Shown piece by piece: positions 34,401 to 42,567 of a stretch of DNA of 64,000 nt. Source of the DNA: Myxococcales bacterium (lineage in GTDB: Bacteria > Myxococcota > UBA796 > SXON01); assembly GCA_009692585.1 (NCBI GenBank), contig SHYX01000020.1, positions 20,561 to 84,560 of the forward strand. The letters run 5' to 3'. The position numbers were made by a program, and so were the translations under genes. Numbering within the stretch: position 1 is the stretch's first letter; each line of letters opens with the position of its first letter. Under the pieces are notes generated by a model, which did not search any database, had not been told where the DNA came from, and saw nothing but the letters and a program-made list of their open reading frames with translations.

Positions 34401-36193
34401 CGCGTCGTTGGTGGATCGTCGCCGTCTTCGCGCTCGGGGTGGCCCTCTGGCACGCCTTCGGCGACGGCCCCTTCCGCCTCCGGTACCCGGTTGTGGGCGC
34501 CAGTCCCGACGCCCACGGCACCTTCTGGATGTATGACTGGGTGCGCGAGGAGGTGATGGCCGGGCGCTTCCCGATCACGACGACGCGGATGTTCTACCCC
34601 GACGGCATGGACTTCCTGGTGCTCAACGGCGTCAACGTGGTCGACGCGCTGATCTCCGTGCCGCTCCAGGTGTGGTTCGGCACCGGTCGCGGGGAGCTGT
34701 ACACCTGTGTCCTCATCGTCCTGGGCAACGCGCTGGCCTTCTTTCCGCTCGCCAGGAGGCTTGCGCCCGCCCGACCCGATGTCTCGATCCTGGCGACGTT
34801 CTGGTGGACGGTGAATCCCTACGTCCTCGCCGAGATGGGCGCCGGCCGCCCGACGCAGGCGATGTTGTGGTTCTACCCCCTGGCCGCGATGGCGATCCTG
34901 CGGTTCGACGGGTGGAAGGACGCCGCGCTTCTTGGCGTGGCCATGGGCGCCCAGGGGCTCATCTACTGGTATTCGCCCGTCTTCTTCGCGATCGTCTTTG
35001 CGCCTGTCGCGATTGCAAGGGTACTGCAAGAGCCCAGGGCCGTCGTACGCTTCGGCGCGGCGGTGCTGGTCTCGGTGCTCATCGTCGCGCCGTTGGCGTG
35101 GCCGATCGCCGAGGCGTCGATGCGCGGTGAGATTCCCGGGTTGGGGCTCGACATCGAATCCACGGGCATGTGGGTCCAGTCCCAGGAGCGGACGCGTCGC
35201 CTCTTCGCGCAGTTGGGGATGATCTCCACGCTGGTGGTGGTGCTCGGCGCGCTGGTCCGCTGGCGGCTCGCTCCGGCCCTCGCGCTCGGCGTGCTGCTGG
35301 GGCTGGCTTTTTCCTCGGGCGCCAGACTCAATTCCTTCGGCATCCCGATCGAGAACACGCCCTATGTCTGGCTCTTCGAACACAGCAGTTTATTGTCGCG
35401 ACTTAACTTTCCAGCACGGGTGCTCGGAGCGGTCTACTGCGTCGCGGTCATCGCGGTCGTGCCGGTGCTCGTCGCCAATCGCATCCGGATGATTCCGTGG
35501 GTGTTCTTCGCGCTCCTGATCCTCGAAGGGCGCGCCAATCGTCTCGGCCCCGGCTGCGTGTTGGCCGTCCCTCCCATGCCGGCGTCGGCGATCGTGACGC
35601 TGAATCCCGGCCCGATCCTGACCACACCGATGGGGGCTCCGGACATCTCCATGGTCCAGCAGGTCTTCCACCGCCAGCCGCTCGTGTCTGGAATGGGGGA
35701 CCATGTCGAGACCGTGCGCCCCAGCGGCTACGACGACTGGCTTGTCAATCCCTACTTCGCCGAGCTGGTGCAGGCCGACAACCTGATGGCGCCCTGGACG
35801 CGCAAGCACGAGGAGGAAGTGCGCAAGGTGGTGCGCTGGGTGTGGTTCGACCGTGCGCTCTTGGCCCGCGGCACCGAGAGCCCGCTGACGGAGACCATCG
35901 AGTCGCGGCTACACATCGCACTCGGCGAGCCCTACTACACGGACAGCTACACCGCCATCTGGGACCTGACCCGCAAGGGGGAGACGGCCACCGAAGTCGA
36001 GGTCGCGGCGGCGGCCGCGGCGGAAACGGTGCTCGAACAGGAGCGGGAAACGTGCACGGCGGGGCAGCTCCGTGGGGTGCTGTGGCCCTTTGGGGAGGGG
36101 AAGAGCTCGATCGCGGCGGCGGCCAAGGCCGAGGAGGCGGCGAAGGCGGCCAAGGATGCCGCGGCGGCGGGCGCCGCGTCCGAGGCGAGGTAG
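34397..36193 (+). CDS. Polytopic membrane protein, GT-C or YfhO-like (paralogue 1)
   Basis: This 598-residue protein has about ten predicted membrane helices in residues 1-400 and a large soluble C-terminal region. Early motifs (SPDAHGTFWMYDWVR, then WWTVNPYVLAEMGAGRPTQA) recur in the protein at 40027-41805 and mark the two as paralogues. The layout of helices with a large first loop fits GT-C glycosyltransferases or YfhO-like proteins that transfer sugars from lipid carriers, but no sure catalytic Asp is assigned. The C-terminus is rich in Ala, Lys and Glu. Its start overlaps the PfaD-like gene (ATGA), hinting at a shared lipid-related role. Confidence 0.6.
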   Translation: MTRRWWIVAVFALGVALWHAFGDGPFRLRYPVVGASPDAHGTFWMYDWVREEVMAGRFPITTTRMFYPDGMDFLVLNGVNVVDALISVPLQVWFGTGRGELYTCVLIVLGNALAFFPLARRLAPARPDVSILATFWWTVNPYVLAEMGAGRPTQAMLWFYPLAAMAILRFDGWKDAALLGVAMGAQGLIYWYSPVFFAIVFAPVAIARVLQEPRAVVRFGAAVLVSVLIVAPLAWPIAEASMRGEIPGLGLDIESTGMWVQSQERTRRLFAQLGMISTLVVVLGALVRWRLAPALALGVLLGLAFSSGARLNSFGIPIENTPYVWLFEHSSLLSRLNFPARVLGAVYCVAVIAVVPVLVANRIRMIPWVFFALLILEGRANRLGPGCVLAVPPMPASAIVTLNPGPILTTPMGAPDISMVQQVFHRQPLVSGMGDHVETVRPSGYDDWLVNPYFAELVQADNLMAPWTRKHEEEVRKVVRWVWFDRALLARGTESPLTETIESRLHIALGEPYYTDSYTAIWDLTRKGETATEVEVAAAAAAETVLEQERETCTAGQLRGVLWPFGEGKSSIAAAAKAEEAAKAAKDAAAAGAASEAR

Positions 36194-36329
36194 AGCTGCC
36201 CGATGCCGGCCCGCTACACCTCACCGGCAGGCGAGACCCCTCCGTCGTCGTTGATGACCGGGCGGGGCTCGCAGACCGAGGAAGCGCTCGTCCTGGGCGA
36301 GCCGGCTCCTCGAAACACACTCCACGGTC

Positions 36330-36560
36330 ACCAGCTTCGGTTGCGCGCCGTGTCGGTCCAGCGACGCCGAATACCTCGCCCTGGAGGAGGGCGCCCTTGA
36401 GAAGCACGAGTTCTACGAGGGGGCGATCCTCGCGATGGCGGGCGGCATCATCAGCCACTCCCTGCTCAAGACGAACCTTACCGGCGCGACGGTCGCCCGC
36501 CTGCGGGGCCGCCCCTGCCGGGCCTTTGACGCCGATCTTCGGGTGCGGACGACCGCGGCG
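36330..36560 (+). pseudogene. Uma2-family (DUF820) remnant
   Basis: A short stretch reads DAEYLALEEGALEKHEFYEG, then AILAMAGGIISHSL and RLRGRPCRAFDADLRV. This is the N-terminal half of a Uma2-type (PD-(D/E)XK-like) protein. The sequence ends abruptly at about 36560 where the convergent ceramidase-like gene stops. The upstream part does not hold a clear start, and the second catalytic half is missing. It is a fragment in a decayed zone. Confidence 0.65.
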
Positions 36561-36567
36561 TGGGGAA

Positions 36568-38343
36568 CTACTCCGCCAACTCGACGAACGCGCCCAGCAC
36601 CAGGTCCCCGAAGCTGGCGGAGCAGGAGTTGGTCTCCTCGTAGTGATCGCCCTGTTCCGTCGTCACGTCCACCCAGGTGTTGAAGTCGGGGCCGGGCACG
36701 ATATAGCCGCAGTAGGCGTTGGTGATGCCAAGCGGAAACTTGTAGGTTCCAGGAAGCAGATCAACGATTGGTGTCGGCTTTTCGGCGCTGATGAGGTACG
36801 GCGCAGCGTGGGCGTGGAGGCAATCGCAGATGCCGTCGCATTCCACGCCACCGCCGTCGCAGTCGCTGGGCATGGTCACCCGTTCGGTGTCCTTGCACTC
36901 GGTGCTCCAGTCCAGGCCGGCGCAGTCGTCATCCACCTGCGCCCAGCGCTTGTCGCCGGGCCGCAGCGCCGCGTCGACCATCGCCGGTTCGTCGGGTACG
37001 CCCCAGAACAACTCCGGGAAGAGCTCGCCGGGCGCCGAACCCAGGGTGACCGGTCCCAACTCGACCACCCAGGTGGCGGCCGGGACGCAGCCGAACACAT
37101 CCGAGTTGGTCCCGAAGCCGGGGCAGTCGGAGGTCTGGTCGATGTAGCTGTCGGGCGTGTCGAGGAGGCCCAGTTGGAAGGCCAGCTTGAACGAGATGTT
37201 GTCCACGGGCACCAGGTACTCGACCTTGCGGACGCGGATGCGGTTCCATGCCTGGGTGTCGGTAAGCGAGGCCTGGGAGGCCTGTGCCAACAGGGTGCCC
37301 CACATCCGGACGAACTCGAAGCCGCCGGTGTTGAACCACTCCGGTTCGCCGTCGCCGGTGAGCACACGGGCCCCGGCCTCGTCGACCGTGGGGATGGTGG
37401 CCCCGAGGGCCGACTGCATCCCGCCGAGCGCGCCGCTCAGGAACACCGTCGTGCCCCCGTCGGTGTCGTCGATCCAGTCGCGCAACACCCCCGGGTAGTC
37501 GGCGCTGAGCGAGTTGTGGTCAGAGTCGCTGACCTCCGGATGGCCGGACGCGCTCACGATGGTGGCGACCCGACCGTCGGGCCCGTCAAAAGCCATCGTG
37601 AGCACCTGGCCCGCGGTGATGAGGGGGTCCCGGATGTCGTTGATGCCGGCCTCGATGCTGGCGTCGGGGTTGATGCCACCGAAGGGCGCCCCGTTGAACT
37701 CAGACCCTGCCATGTCCGCGACGCCCACGGTCGGCGCGACCGCCACCATCGAGCTGGCCGCGGTCTCCACCGTGTCGTGGATCGCGGCCACCACCGACTC
37801 CAGGAAGGGCTGATCGGCGCCGCTGCTGACCTCGTCCAGGCCCCAGATGCCGACGGTGTCGACGCTGGAGTGGGCATGAGACGCTGAGATCAGCAGCCGG
37901 TCCCGGTCAAAGCCGTCGAGGGCCACGAGGTCGCGCGCGTCGCGACAACGGTTCTCGAGCACGCCGATGGCATCGACCCCCACGAAGGCCACGTACTCAC
38001 CGTTGAGGGCCAGAACGACCGCGCCCACGGTCAGGGGGTCGTGGATGTCCTGAGCCGGGCGAGGGGAGCCGAAGCCCGCGAGGAAGAGTGCGTCGAAGTG
38101 GCGGTCCCCGTCAATGTCGTCGTAGGGTTCGGTGCACCGCGCGTTGGTCATGTCCGGGTCGGCGTCGCACCCGTCGAACTGGTTGTCGCCGTCGAGGTCC
38201 TGGAAGGTTTCCTCGATGATGGGGGTGACGTCGATCCGCGCCGCGCCCACATAGAGTTGGCCGTCGTCGAGGAGCGGCATGCCGTACGGCGGCTCGCCGG
38301 GAACCGCTTCTGGAGGGCAGCCGAGGAGCAGGGCGAGGACCAT
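36568..38343 (-). CDS. Neutral ceramidase-like lipoprotein
   Basis: This 591-residue lipoprotein (lipobox LLLGC, then PPEAVPG) has a domain related to neutral/alkaline ceramidases. Features are YVGAARIDVTP at the start, LISASHAHSSVDTVG (zinc His pair), IVSASGHPEVSDSDHNSLSADYPG, and a C-terminal beta-rich domain. Neutral ceramidase hydrolyses N-acyl sphingosine; activity here is inferred from homology. An insertion after the first strand contains calcium-binding-like DxDxD repeats (DLDGDNQFDGCDADPD and DDIDGDRHFD). Cys-rich segments (CDGGGVECDGICDC) are also unusual. It is expected at the outer membrane or surface. Confidence 0.75.
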   Translation of the reverse strand: MVLALLLGCPPEAVPGEPPYGMPLLDDGQLYVGAARIDVTPIIEETFQDLDGDNQFDGCDADPDMTNARCTEPYDDIDGDRHFDALFLAGFGSPRPAQDIHDPLTVGAVVLALNGEYVAFVGVDAIGVLENRCRDARDLVALDGFDRDRLLISASHAHSSVDTVGIWGLDEVSSGADQPFLESVVAAIHDTVETAASSMVAVAPTVGVADMAGSEFNGAPFGGINPDASIEAGINDIRDPLITAGQVLTMAFDGPDGRVATIVSASGHPEVSDSDHNSLSADYPGVLRDWIDDTDGGTTVFLSGALGGMQSALGATIPTVDEAGARVLTGDGEPEWFNTGGFEFVRMWGTLLAQASQASLTDTQAWNRIRVRKVEYLVPVDNISFKLAFQLGLLDTPDSYIDQTSDCPGFGTNSDVFGCVPAATWVVELGPVTLGSAPGELFPELFWGVPDEPAMVDAALRPGDKRWAQVDDDCAGLDWSTECKDTERVTMPSDCDGGGVECDGICDCLHAHAAPYLISAEKPTPIVDLLPGTYKFPLGITNAYCGYIVPGPDFNTWVDVTTEQGDHYEETNSCSASFGDLVLGAFVELAE

Positions 38344-38599
38344 GGGGCGACTCCGGGTTGACGGGGCTTAACGCCGTCACCGGCGGGCGGGGGGTGGGTG
38401 GTGGTGGTGGCGGCGCCCGCGGCCGTGCCCGCGCCCGAGTCGCTGCCGTCGAAGACACCGCCCCGTCGTTGTCGGCGTCGCAGCCGTTACCCGACCCGTC
38501 GGCCCGCGATGACGCCCTACCCACCTTGGTCCCTGCTACCGGGCCGCGAAGTGCGGCGAGCCCGTGCGGCTCGATGTCGCAGGTCAGTCGACCAGGCGT
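38344..38599. other. Non-coding sequence between ceramidase-like gene and hemH fragment
   Basis: No gene is supported. The minus-strand frame that continues from the hemH fragment runs through low-complexity Pro/Arg codons and shows no ferrochelatase similarity. A short piece reading GSGNGCDADNDG resembles the Asp-rich linkers of nearby lipoproteins and may be debris of another gene. Confidence 0.35.
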
Positions 38600-39100
38600 A
38601 CCAGGCCTCGCCACCGCGGCCACGGCGTCGAGGAAGTCCGGATTCGCCCAGAACGGGGGCACCACGTGTACGGCGGGCACGCGCACCCGATTGGCAAGGC
38701 CCTCGCCCAGCGCGTCCATGGTCGGGGCCGTGGTGGCCGCCGCGTAGTGCGGGTGGAGTGGCAGCCCCACGACCTCGTCCACGTCGCCTTGGCGATCGAG
38801 TGACGCGGCGAGGCTCGGGCGCCCGCAGCGGGTGGCGTACACGCCGCCGACGGCGGCCGCGAGCCCTTCGCCGTACACGGTGAGCGGCGAGCCGGCCGTG
38901 GTCCAGATCTTCCCGTAGGCGGCTGCACTTTTTGGAGCCCGCAGCGGGGCGATGAGCCCGTGGACCAACGGGAGCCTCACCCAGGCGGGCATTCCGAGGA
39001 TGCGGGGATCACTCAGGAATCGGGCCAGATATTCCCGAACTGTGACCGTGCTCGGAGCGTCCGGGGAGCCGACGTTCACCAGGAGGATCCCGCGCTTCAC
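38600..39100 (-). pseudogene. hemH: Ferrochelatase, C-terminally truncated
   Basis: Starting at GTG 39100, about 165 residues match the N-terminal half of ferrochelatase: GILLVNVGSPDAP, REYLARFLSDPRILGMP, APLRAPKSAAAYGKIW, GSPLTVYGEGLAAAV and VVGLPLHPHYAAATT. Similarity ends near 38600 at DFLDAVAAVARPG. The second half, which holds the catalytic His (SxHGxP motif) and the iron-site Glu, is missing. Frame then runs on into unrelated codons. The GTG overlaps the stop of the hemL fragment (GTGA), which shows these were once an operon. Confidence 0.8.
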
Positions 39101-39337
39101 CCGCGCGCGGCCCAGGACTTGGCGGCGACGTCGATCAGCCACCCGACCTCCCCAGTGGTGTGCGCTGCACATAAAATCCCCACCTCGAAGGCGGAGGGTG
39201 GCATGTACACGCCCGCCTCGAGGCAGGCGTGGAACAGGTCGGCGTAGATCGGCTTGAACGAGGCGTCGAGCGCGGCGTCCGTCCGCGGCGGGGTGCCGCC
39301 GCCAAGCCACGGCCACAGGATCGGGCCCTCGCGCACC
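39097..39337 (-). pseudogene. hemL: Glutamate-1-semialdehyde aminotransferase, C-terminal fragment
   Basis: The last 80 or so codons match the C-terminus of glutamate-1-semialdehyde 2,1-aminomutase: ADLFHACLEAGVYMPPSAFEVG followed by AAHTTGEVGWLIDVAA. The rest of the enzyme, including the PLP-binding Lys, is missing. Upstream the sequence switches frame and becomes a hemC fragment. The stop overlaps the hemH start. This cannot code for a working enzyme. Confidence 0.75.
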
Positions 39338-39540
39338 CACTGCACGCGCCGAAGGGCAGGCTGCACCCGCTTCCGAGCCGCCCGAGCCACTGCCGCTCCA
39401 GCGTGATCGCCTCTGCCGCCGGCCGGTGGTGCAGCTTCGCCACCCGGGCGCGGGTCACCGCATCGTCGGCGCGGCACTGCACCGCGAGGTGGAGGGACGC
39501 CGTTCGGCGCGCCTGGAGCGCCGCCAGGGCCGTTGGAGCG
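39330..39540 (-). pseudogene. hemC: Porphobilinogen deaminase, internal fragment
   Basis: In a different frame from the hemL piece, the minus strand reads HLAVQCRADDAVTRARVAKL, then ITLERQWLGRLGSGCSLPFGA. This is the segment of HemC around the cysteine that carries the dipyrromethane cofactor (the usual motif is LEGGCQVPIGA). Sequence upstream of about 39510 lacks the expected GQG-type motif, and the end joins directly to hemL. Both ends are deleted. Confidence 0.7.
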
Positions 39541-39923
39541 GGTGTTCGGGAAGGATCAGCGCCCGAGCTGCGAGCGACGCGCGAAAACTGTCAAGGGAAG
39601 ACGACCACTATTCTTGATATTTCGGCGACGTTCGGCGACAATCGCTTGCATCGCCCGGGCGTGCAGCATCCGTTCATCGCCTCGCACGCCCGATTCCACA
39701 GGTGCCGTCGTGAGCCGCCCACCCCGGTTGTGGAACCGGCCCCGAGGGCGGCGGCGCGAGCGAAAATCGCGAATATCCTGCCCTTGTGGAAGGTCTATTC
39801 CGCGATGCGGATCGCGTGGTAGCAGGACCCTCGAGACGCTCGGATCGGTACCCGCCTCCGCGACAGCGGTTTCGTCCAAACTGCTGCGGCATGGGTGACG
39901 CCCAGGGTTATCCAACCCGACCG
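39541..39923. other. Non-coding sequence between hem fragments and repeat B
   Basis: No gene is supported in these 383 bases. A minus-strand frame reading FARRSQLGR at about 39570 could be a worn N-terminus of hemC, but this is very short. A perfect inverted repeat CGCGAT-GCGG-ATCGCG lies at 39801-39816. GC content is somewhat lower than that of the neighbours. Confidence 0.35.
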
Positions 39924-40017
39924 CCGCCGCAGGCCGGAAAGCGTAGCTTAGAAGCCGGAGGATAGGCGACGGTAGGGGAAAGACGCGGCGAGCGTCTTCC
40001 CCCGTTTCTGGATAGCG
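39924..40017 (+). repeat. Interspersed repeat, copy B
   Basis: This segment of about 94 bp matches the repeat at 16145-16253. It holds GCCGCAGGCCGG, the mini-hairpin AAGC-GTA-GCTT, a hairpin with arms near 39974-39986 and 39992-40003 around the loop GGCGA, and CCCCCGTTTC with a final TAGCG. Here it lies directly before the GTG of the gene at 40027, whereas copy A lies after a stop codon. Position relative to genes is therefore not fixed. Confidence 0.7.
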
Positions 40018-40026
40018 CGCCCCTGC

Positions 40027-41805
40027 GTGCCCCGCACCCGCCAGGAGTTCGTCGTCTACCTGCTCGTGGCGGTCCTGGGCGTGCTCCCGGCGCTGCTGCA
40101 GCCCCTGGCGATGGTCGGCGATGGAGTCGACGCCTTCGGCACGTGGTGGTTCTTCGATTGGATCCGGCTCTGCGTCGAGCACCTGGGGGACCCGTCGACG
40201 ACGCGCTTCTTCTTCTGGCCCCACGGCAAGGACAACTTCGCCCACACCGGCAACAATTTCGTCGATGCGGTGCTGTCGGTGCCCTTGCAGTGGGCGCTGG
40301 GGGCGCGCTACCAACCGTTCTGGATCGTGGTCGTTCTCGTCGGCAACGCGCTGACCTTCCGCCCCTTTGCAAGATTGATCCTGGGTGATGATGACCGAGC
40401 CTTCGCGGCGACCCTCTTGTGGTTGGTCAACCCCTACACGCTCTTCGAAATCACTGCGGGCCGCCCTACGCAGGCGTTCCTCTGGTTTGTGCCAGCGGTG
40501 CCGTACTTCTTGATTCTCATCGTGAGAAATGGCCGTTGGCTTGACGTCTTCTGGCTCGGTGCAGCCTGTGCGTTGGTGGGATGGGCCTACTGGTACCAGG
40601 CCTTCTTCGTGGCGCTCTTGCTGGTCCCGGTGGTGCTGGCGGAGCTGCGTACGGCGCCGTCGCGGCGCCAGGTGCTGCTGAAGTGGAGCGCGGCGCTGGC
40701 GATCGCGGTGTTGATCGTCGCGCCGGCGGCGATCCCGATGGCGCGGCTGTGGTCCAGCGGGGGGACTCCCGGCGGGACGCCGGCGGCGCAATCGATCTTC
40801 GCCCTGCCCGGCGGAATCGGGAACAGCGTCGGTGAAGAGCTCTACGGATTGTCGTTGATGGAGCAGTACGGCGCGCGGCTGTTGACCAACCTGACCTGGG
40901 CGCTGCCGATTGCCTGGGCGGTCGCCCGTCGCCGTCTGTCGTGGCGTTGGTGGCTCGGGGCCGCGCTGTGTGTGTTCATCGGGCTCGGCCCTGGCATCCG
41001 GTTCGGCGACGAGGTCGTCGTCAACGTGCCGTACATGATGCTCTACCGGTACGTGCCCTTCTTCAACCGCCTCTGGTTCCCCTACCGCTTCGTCTCCTGC
41101 GTCTTTCTCGTCGCGGCGCTCGGCATCGCCGCCTCCCTTCCCGCGGCGCGCGTCCGCCTCGCTGCGGTGCTGCTCGCCATCTTCGGACTGGTGGAGCAGA
41201 CCCGAAACGCGGCCTGGCCCTTCACCTGGCACGACGTGCGCTGCCCGGAGCTGTTGGTCGAGGCCGGGATAGAGGGCGGTGCGCTGGTCTTTCTGCCGTT
41301 CCGCATCCAGCACGACGGGCTCATCTGGCAGACCTTCTTTCGACTACCCACCTTCGGCGGCATGGGGGAATCGGCGCCGGTTCTGTGGCCGAAGCAGTTC
41401 AAACGCCAGCTCTCGACACCGGCGGCGCAGGCCCTCCGCATGGCGTCGACCGGCCAGGAGGCGATGCCACCGCTGCCACCCGGCTCGTGGACACCGCTGA
41501 CGTCGCACGGTTTTCGTTGGGTGGCGCTCCGTCGCGACCTCGTCCACATCGAGCAGATGCACCTCGCGTCCATTCCGGAGCCTGCTGAAGCCGTCCGTCG
41601 ACTCACGGGGCTCCTGGGGCCGCCGGTCGGGGTCGACGGGGGCGTGGTGCTGTGGGACCTCAAGGGCGGGTGGAGTCCGACGGCGGTGTTTGCGCCGACC
41701 GCACACAACCTGTCGGACGAAGGGTGGACGCCGGCGGGTCCGCCGGAATGGTCCTCCCGCCTCGCCGAGCAGGGCCGGCAGGGCCGCCCGGACGGTGGAA
41801 ACTGA
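40027..41805 (+). CDS. Polytopic membrane protein, GT-C or YfhO-like (paralogue 2)
   Basis: This 592-residue membrane protein starts at GTG with about ten helices up to residue 400 and a soluble C-terminal part. It shares with the protein at 34397 the early TWWFFDWIR segment, the NNFVDAVLSVPLQ stretch and LWLVNPYTLFEITAGRPTQAF. It probably handles a lipid-linked or membrane substrate as a glycosyltransferase-like enzyme. This is inferred from topology only. Repeat B immediately precedes it. The two paralogues flank the decayed 36.2-40 kb zone. The next gene starts inside its 3' end. Confidence 0.6.
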   Translation: MPRTRQEFVVYLLVAVLGVLPALLQPLAMVGDGVDAFGTWWFFDWIRLCVEHLGDPSTTRFFFWPHGKDNFAHTGNNFVDAVLSVPLQWALGARYQPFWIVVVLVGNALTFRPFARLILGDDDRAFAATLLWLVNPYTLFEITAGRPTQAFLWFVPAVPYFLILIVRNGRWLDVFWLGAACALVGWAYWYQAFFVALLLVPVVLAELRTAPSRRQVLLKWSAALAIAVLIVAPAAIPMARLWSSGGTPGGTPAAQSIFALPGGIGNSVGEELYGLSLMEQYGARLLTNLTWALPIAWAVARRRLSWRWWLGAALCVFIGLGPGIRFGDEVVVNVPYMMLYRYVPFFNRLWFPYRFVSCVFLVAALGIAASLPAARVRLAAVLLAIFGLVEQTRNAAWPFTWHDVRCPELLVEAGIEGGALVFLPFRIQHDGLIWQTFFRLPTFGGMGESAPVLWPKQFKRQLSTPAAQALRMASTGQEAMPPLPPGSWTPLTSHGFRWVALRRDLVHIEQMHLASIPEPAEAVRRLTGLLGPPVGVDGGVVLWDLKGGWSPTAVFAPTAHNLSDEGWTPAGPPEWSSRLAEQGRQGRPDGGN

Positions 41806-42557
41806 TCCTGGCGCTCCTGGCCTGCTCGGAGCCGTCGGTGGCCGACGCGCTCGCGATGGCGTGGACCGCGGGTGACGCGCGGGCCTGCGGTGCGATTGCG
41901 CCAGAGCATCGTGACACCTGTGAGCTTGGCCTGGTCTCCAGTGTCGATCGCGGCGCGCGCGCGGAGCTGTGTCGCTCGCTTCCGGAGGGTGGGGTGGCCG
42001 CCACCGAGTGTTGGTTCCGCGTGGGCGAGGCGGCCATCGCGCAGGCCGACATTGAGATGGCGTTGGTGGCGTGCAGCAACGCCGGTCGGTACGCCAAGGA
42101 CTGCGGCCGCCACCTGTGGCAGTCCACCTTCCGGGCCGACCCCGCCGCGGGGCGGGCGCTGCTCCCCCGACTGGCCGCCGCGCTGCCCGAGCACGCCGCG
42201 GCCTTCGATCCGCAGCGCGAGATGATCCGCGCTCAGGAGTGGAAGTTCTCACTTCGCGATCAGGAGGACATCTCGGCGGTCGAATGCGCCGGTGACGCCG
42301 CCTGCGACAAGGTGGTCCGCGACCTGATCACCGACCGCTGGCGCGCGGCGGCGGGAGGCACCGATGCCGAGCACTGGTGTGGGCGGGATCGGCGCGGGAT
42401 CGAACCCGACGACGGGGACCCGCTGATCTCGGTGTGGCTGCGCATCCCCGCGGGTGCGGAGGCCGCCCGGAGCGTGGGCATCCACGAGGCGTGCTCCGGC
42501 GAGGATCACGGGCCGGCCGGTCGCCGTGGGGGCGGGAACCGGATGCGGGAACGGTAG
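41748..42557 (+). CDS. Cysteine-containing lipoprotein of unknown function
   Basis: This 269-residue protein has a basic n-region, a short hydrophobic stretch and a lipobox (KLILALLAC). Mature sequence contains repeated Cys-bearing helices (DARACGAIAPEHRDTCELG, RAELCRSLPEG, ALVACSNAGRYAKDC), resembling Sel1/TPR-type accounting repeats stabilised by disulphides. The second half holds further Cys (VECAGDAACDKVV). ATG 41748 is the only start giving a full signal peptide, and it overlaps the upstream gene by 58 bp. No enzymatic motif is visible. Confidence 0.6.
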   Translation: MVLPPRRAGPAGPPGRWKLILALLACSEPSVADALAMAWTAGDARACGAIAPEHRDTCELGLVSSVDRGARAELCRSLPEGGVAATECWFRVGEAAIAQADIEMALVACSNAGRYAKDCGRHLWQSTFRADPAAGRALLPRLAAALPEHAAAFDPQREMIRAQEWKFSLRDQEDISAVECAGDAACDKVVRDLITDRWRAAAGGTDAEHWCGRDRRGIEPDDGDPLISVWLRIPAGAEAARSVGIHEACSGEDHGPAGRRGGGNRMRER

Positions 42558-42567
42558 GTGCGACCAC

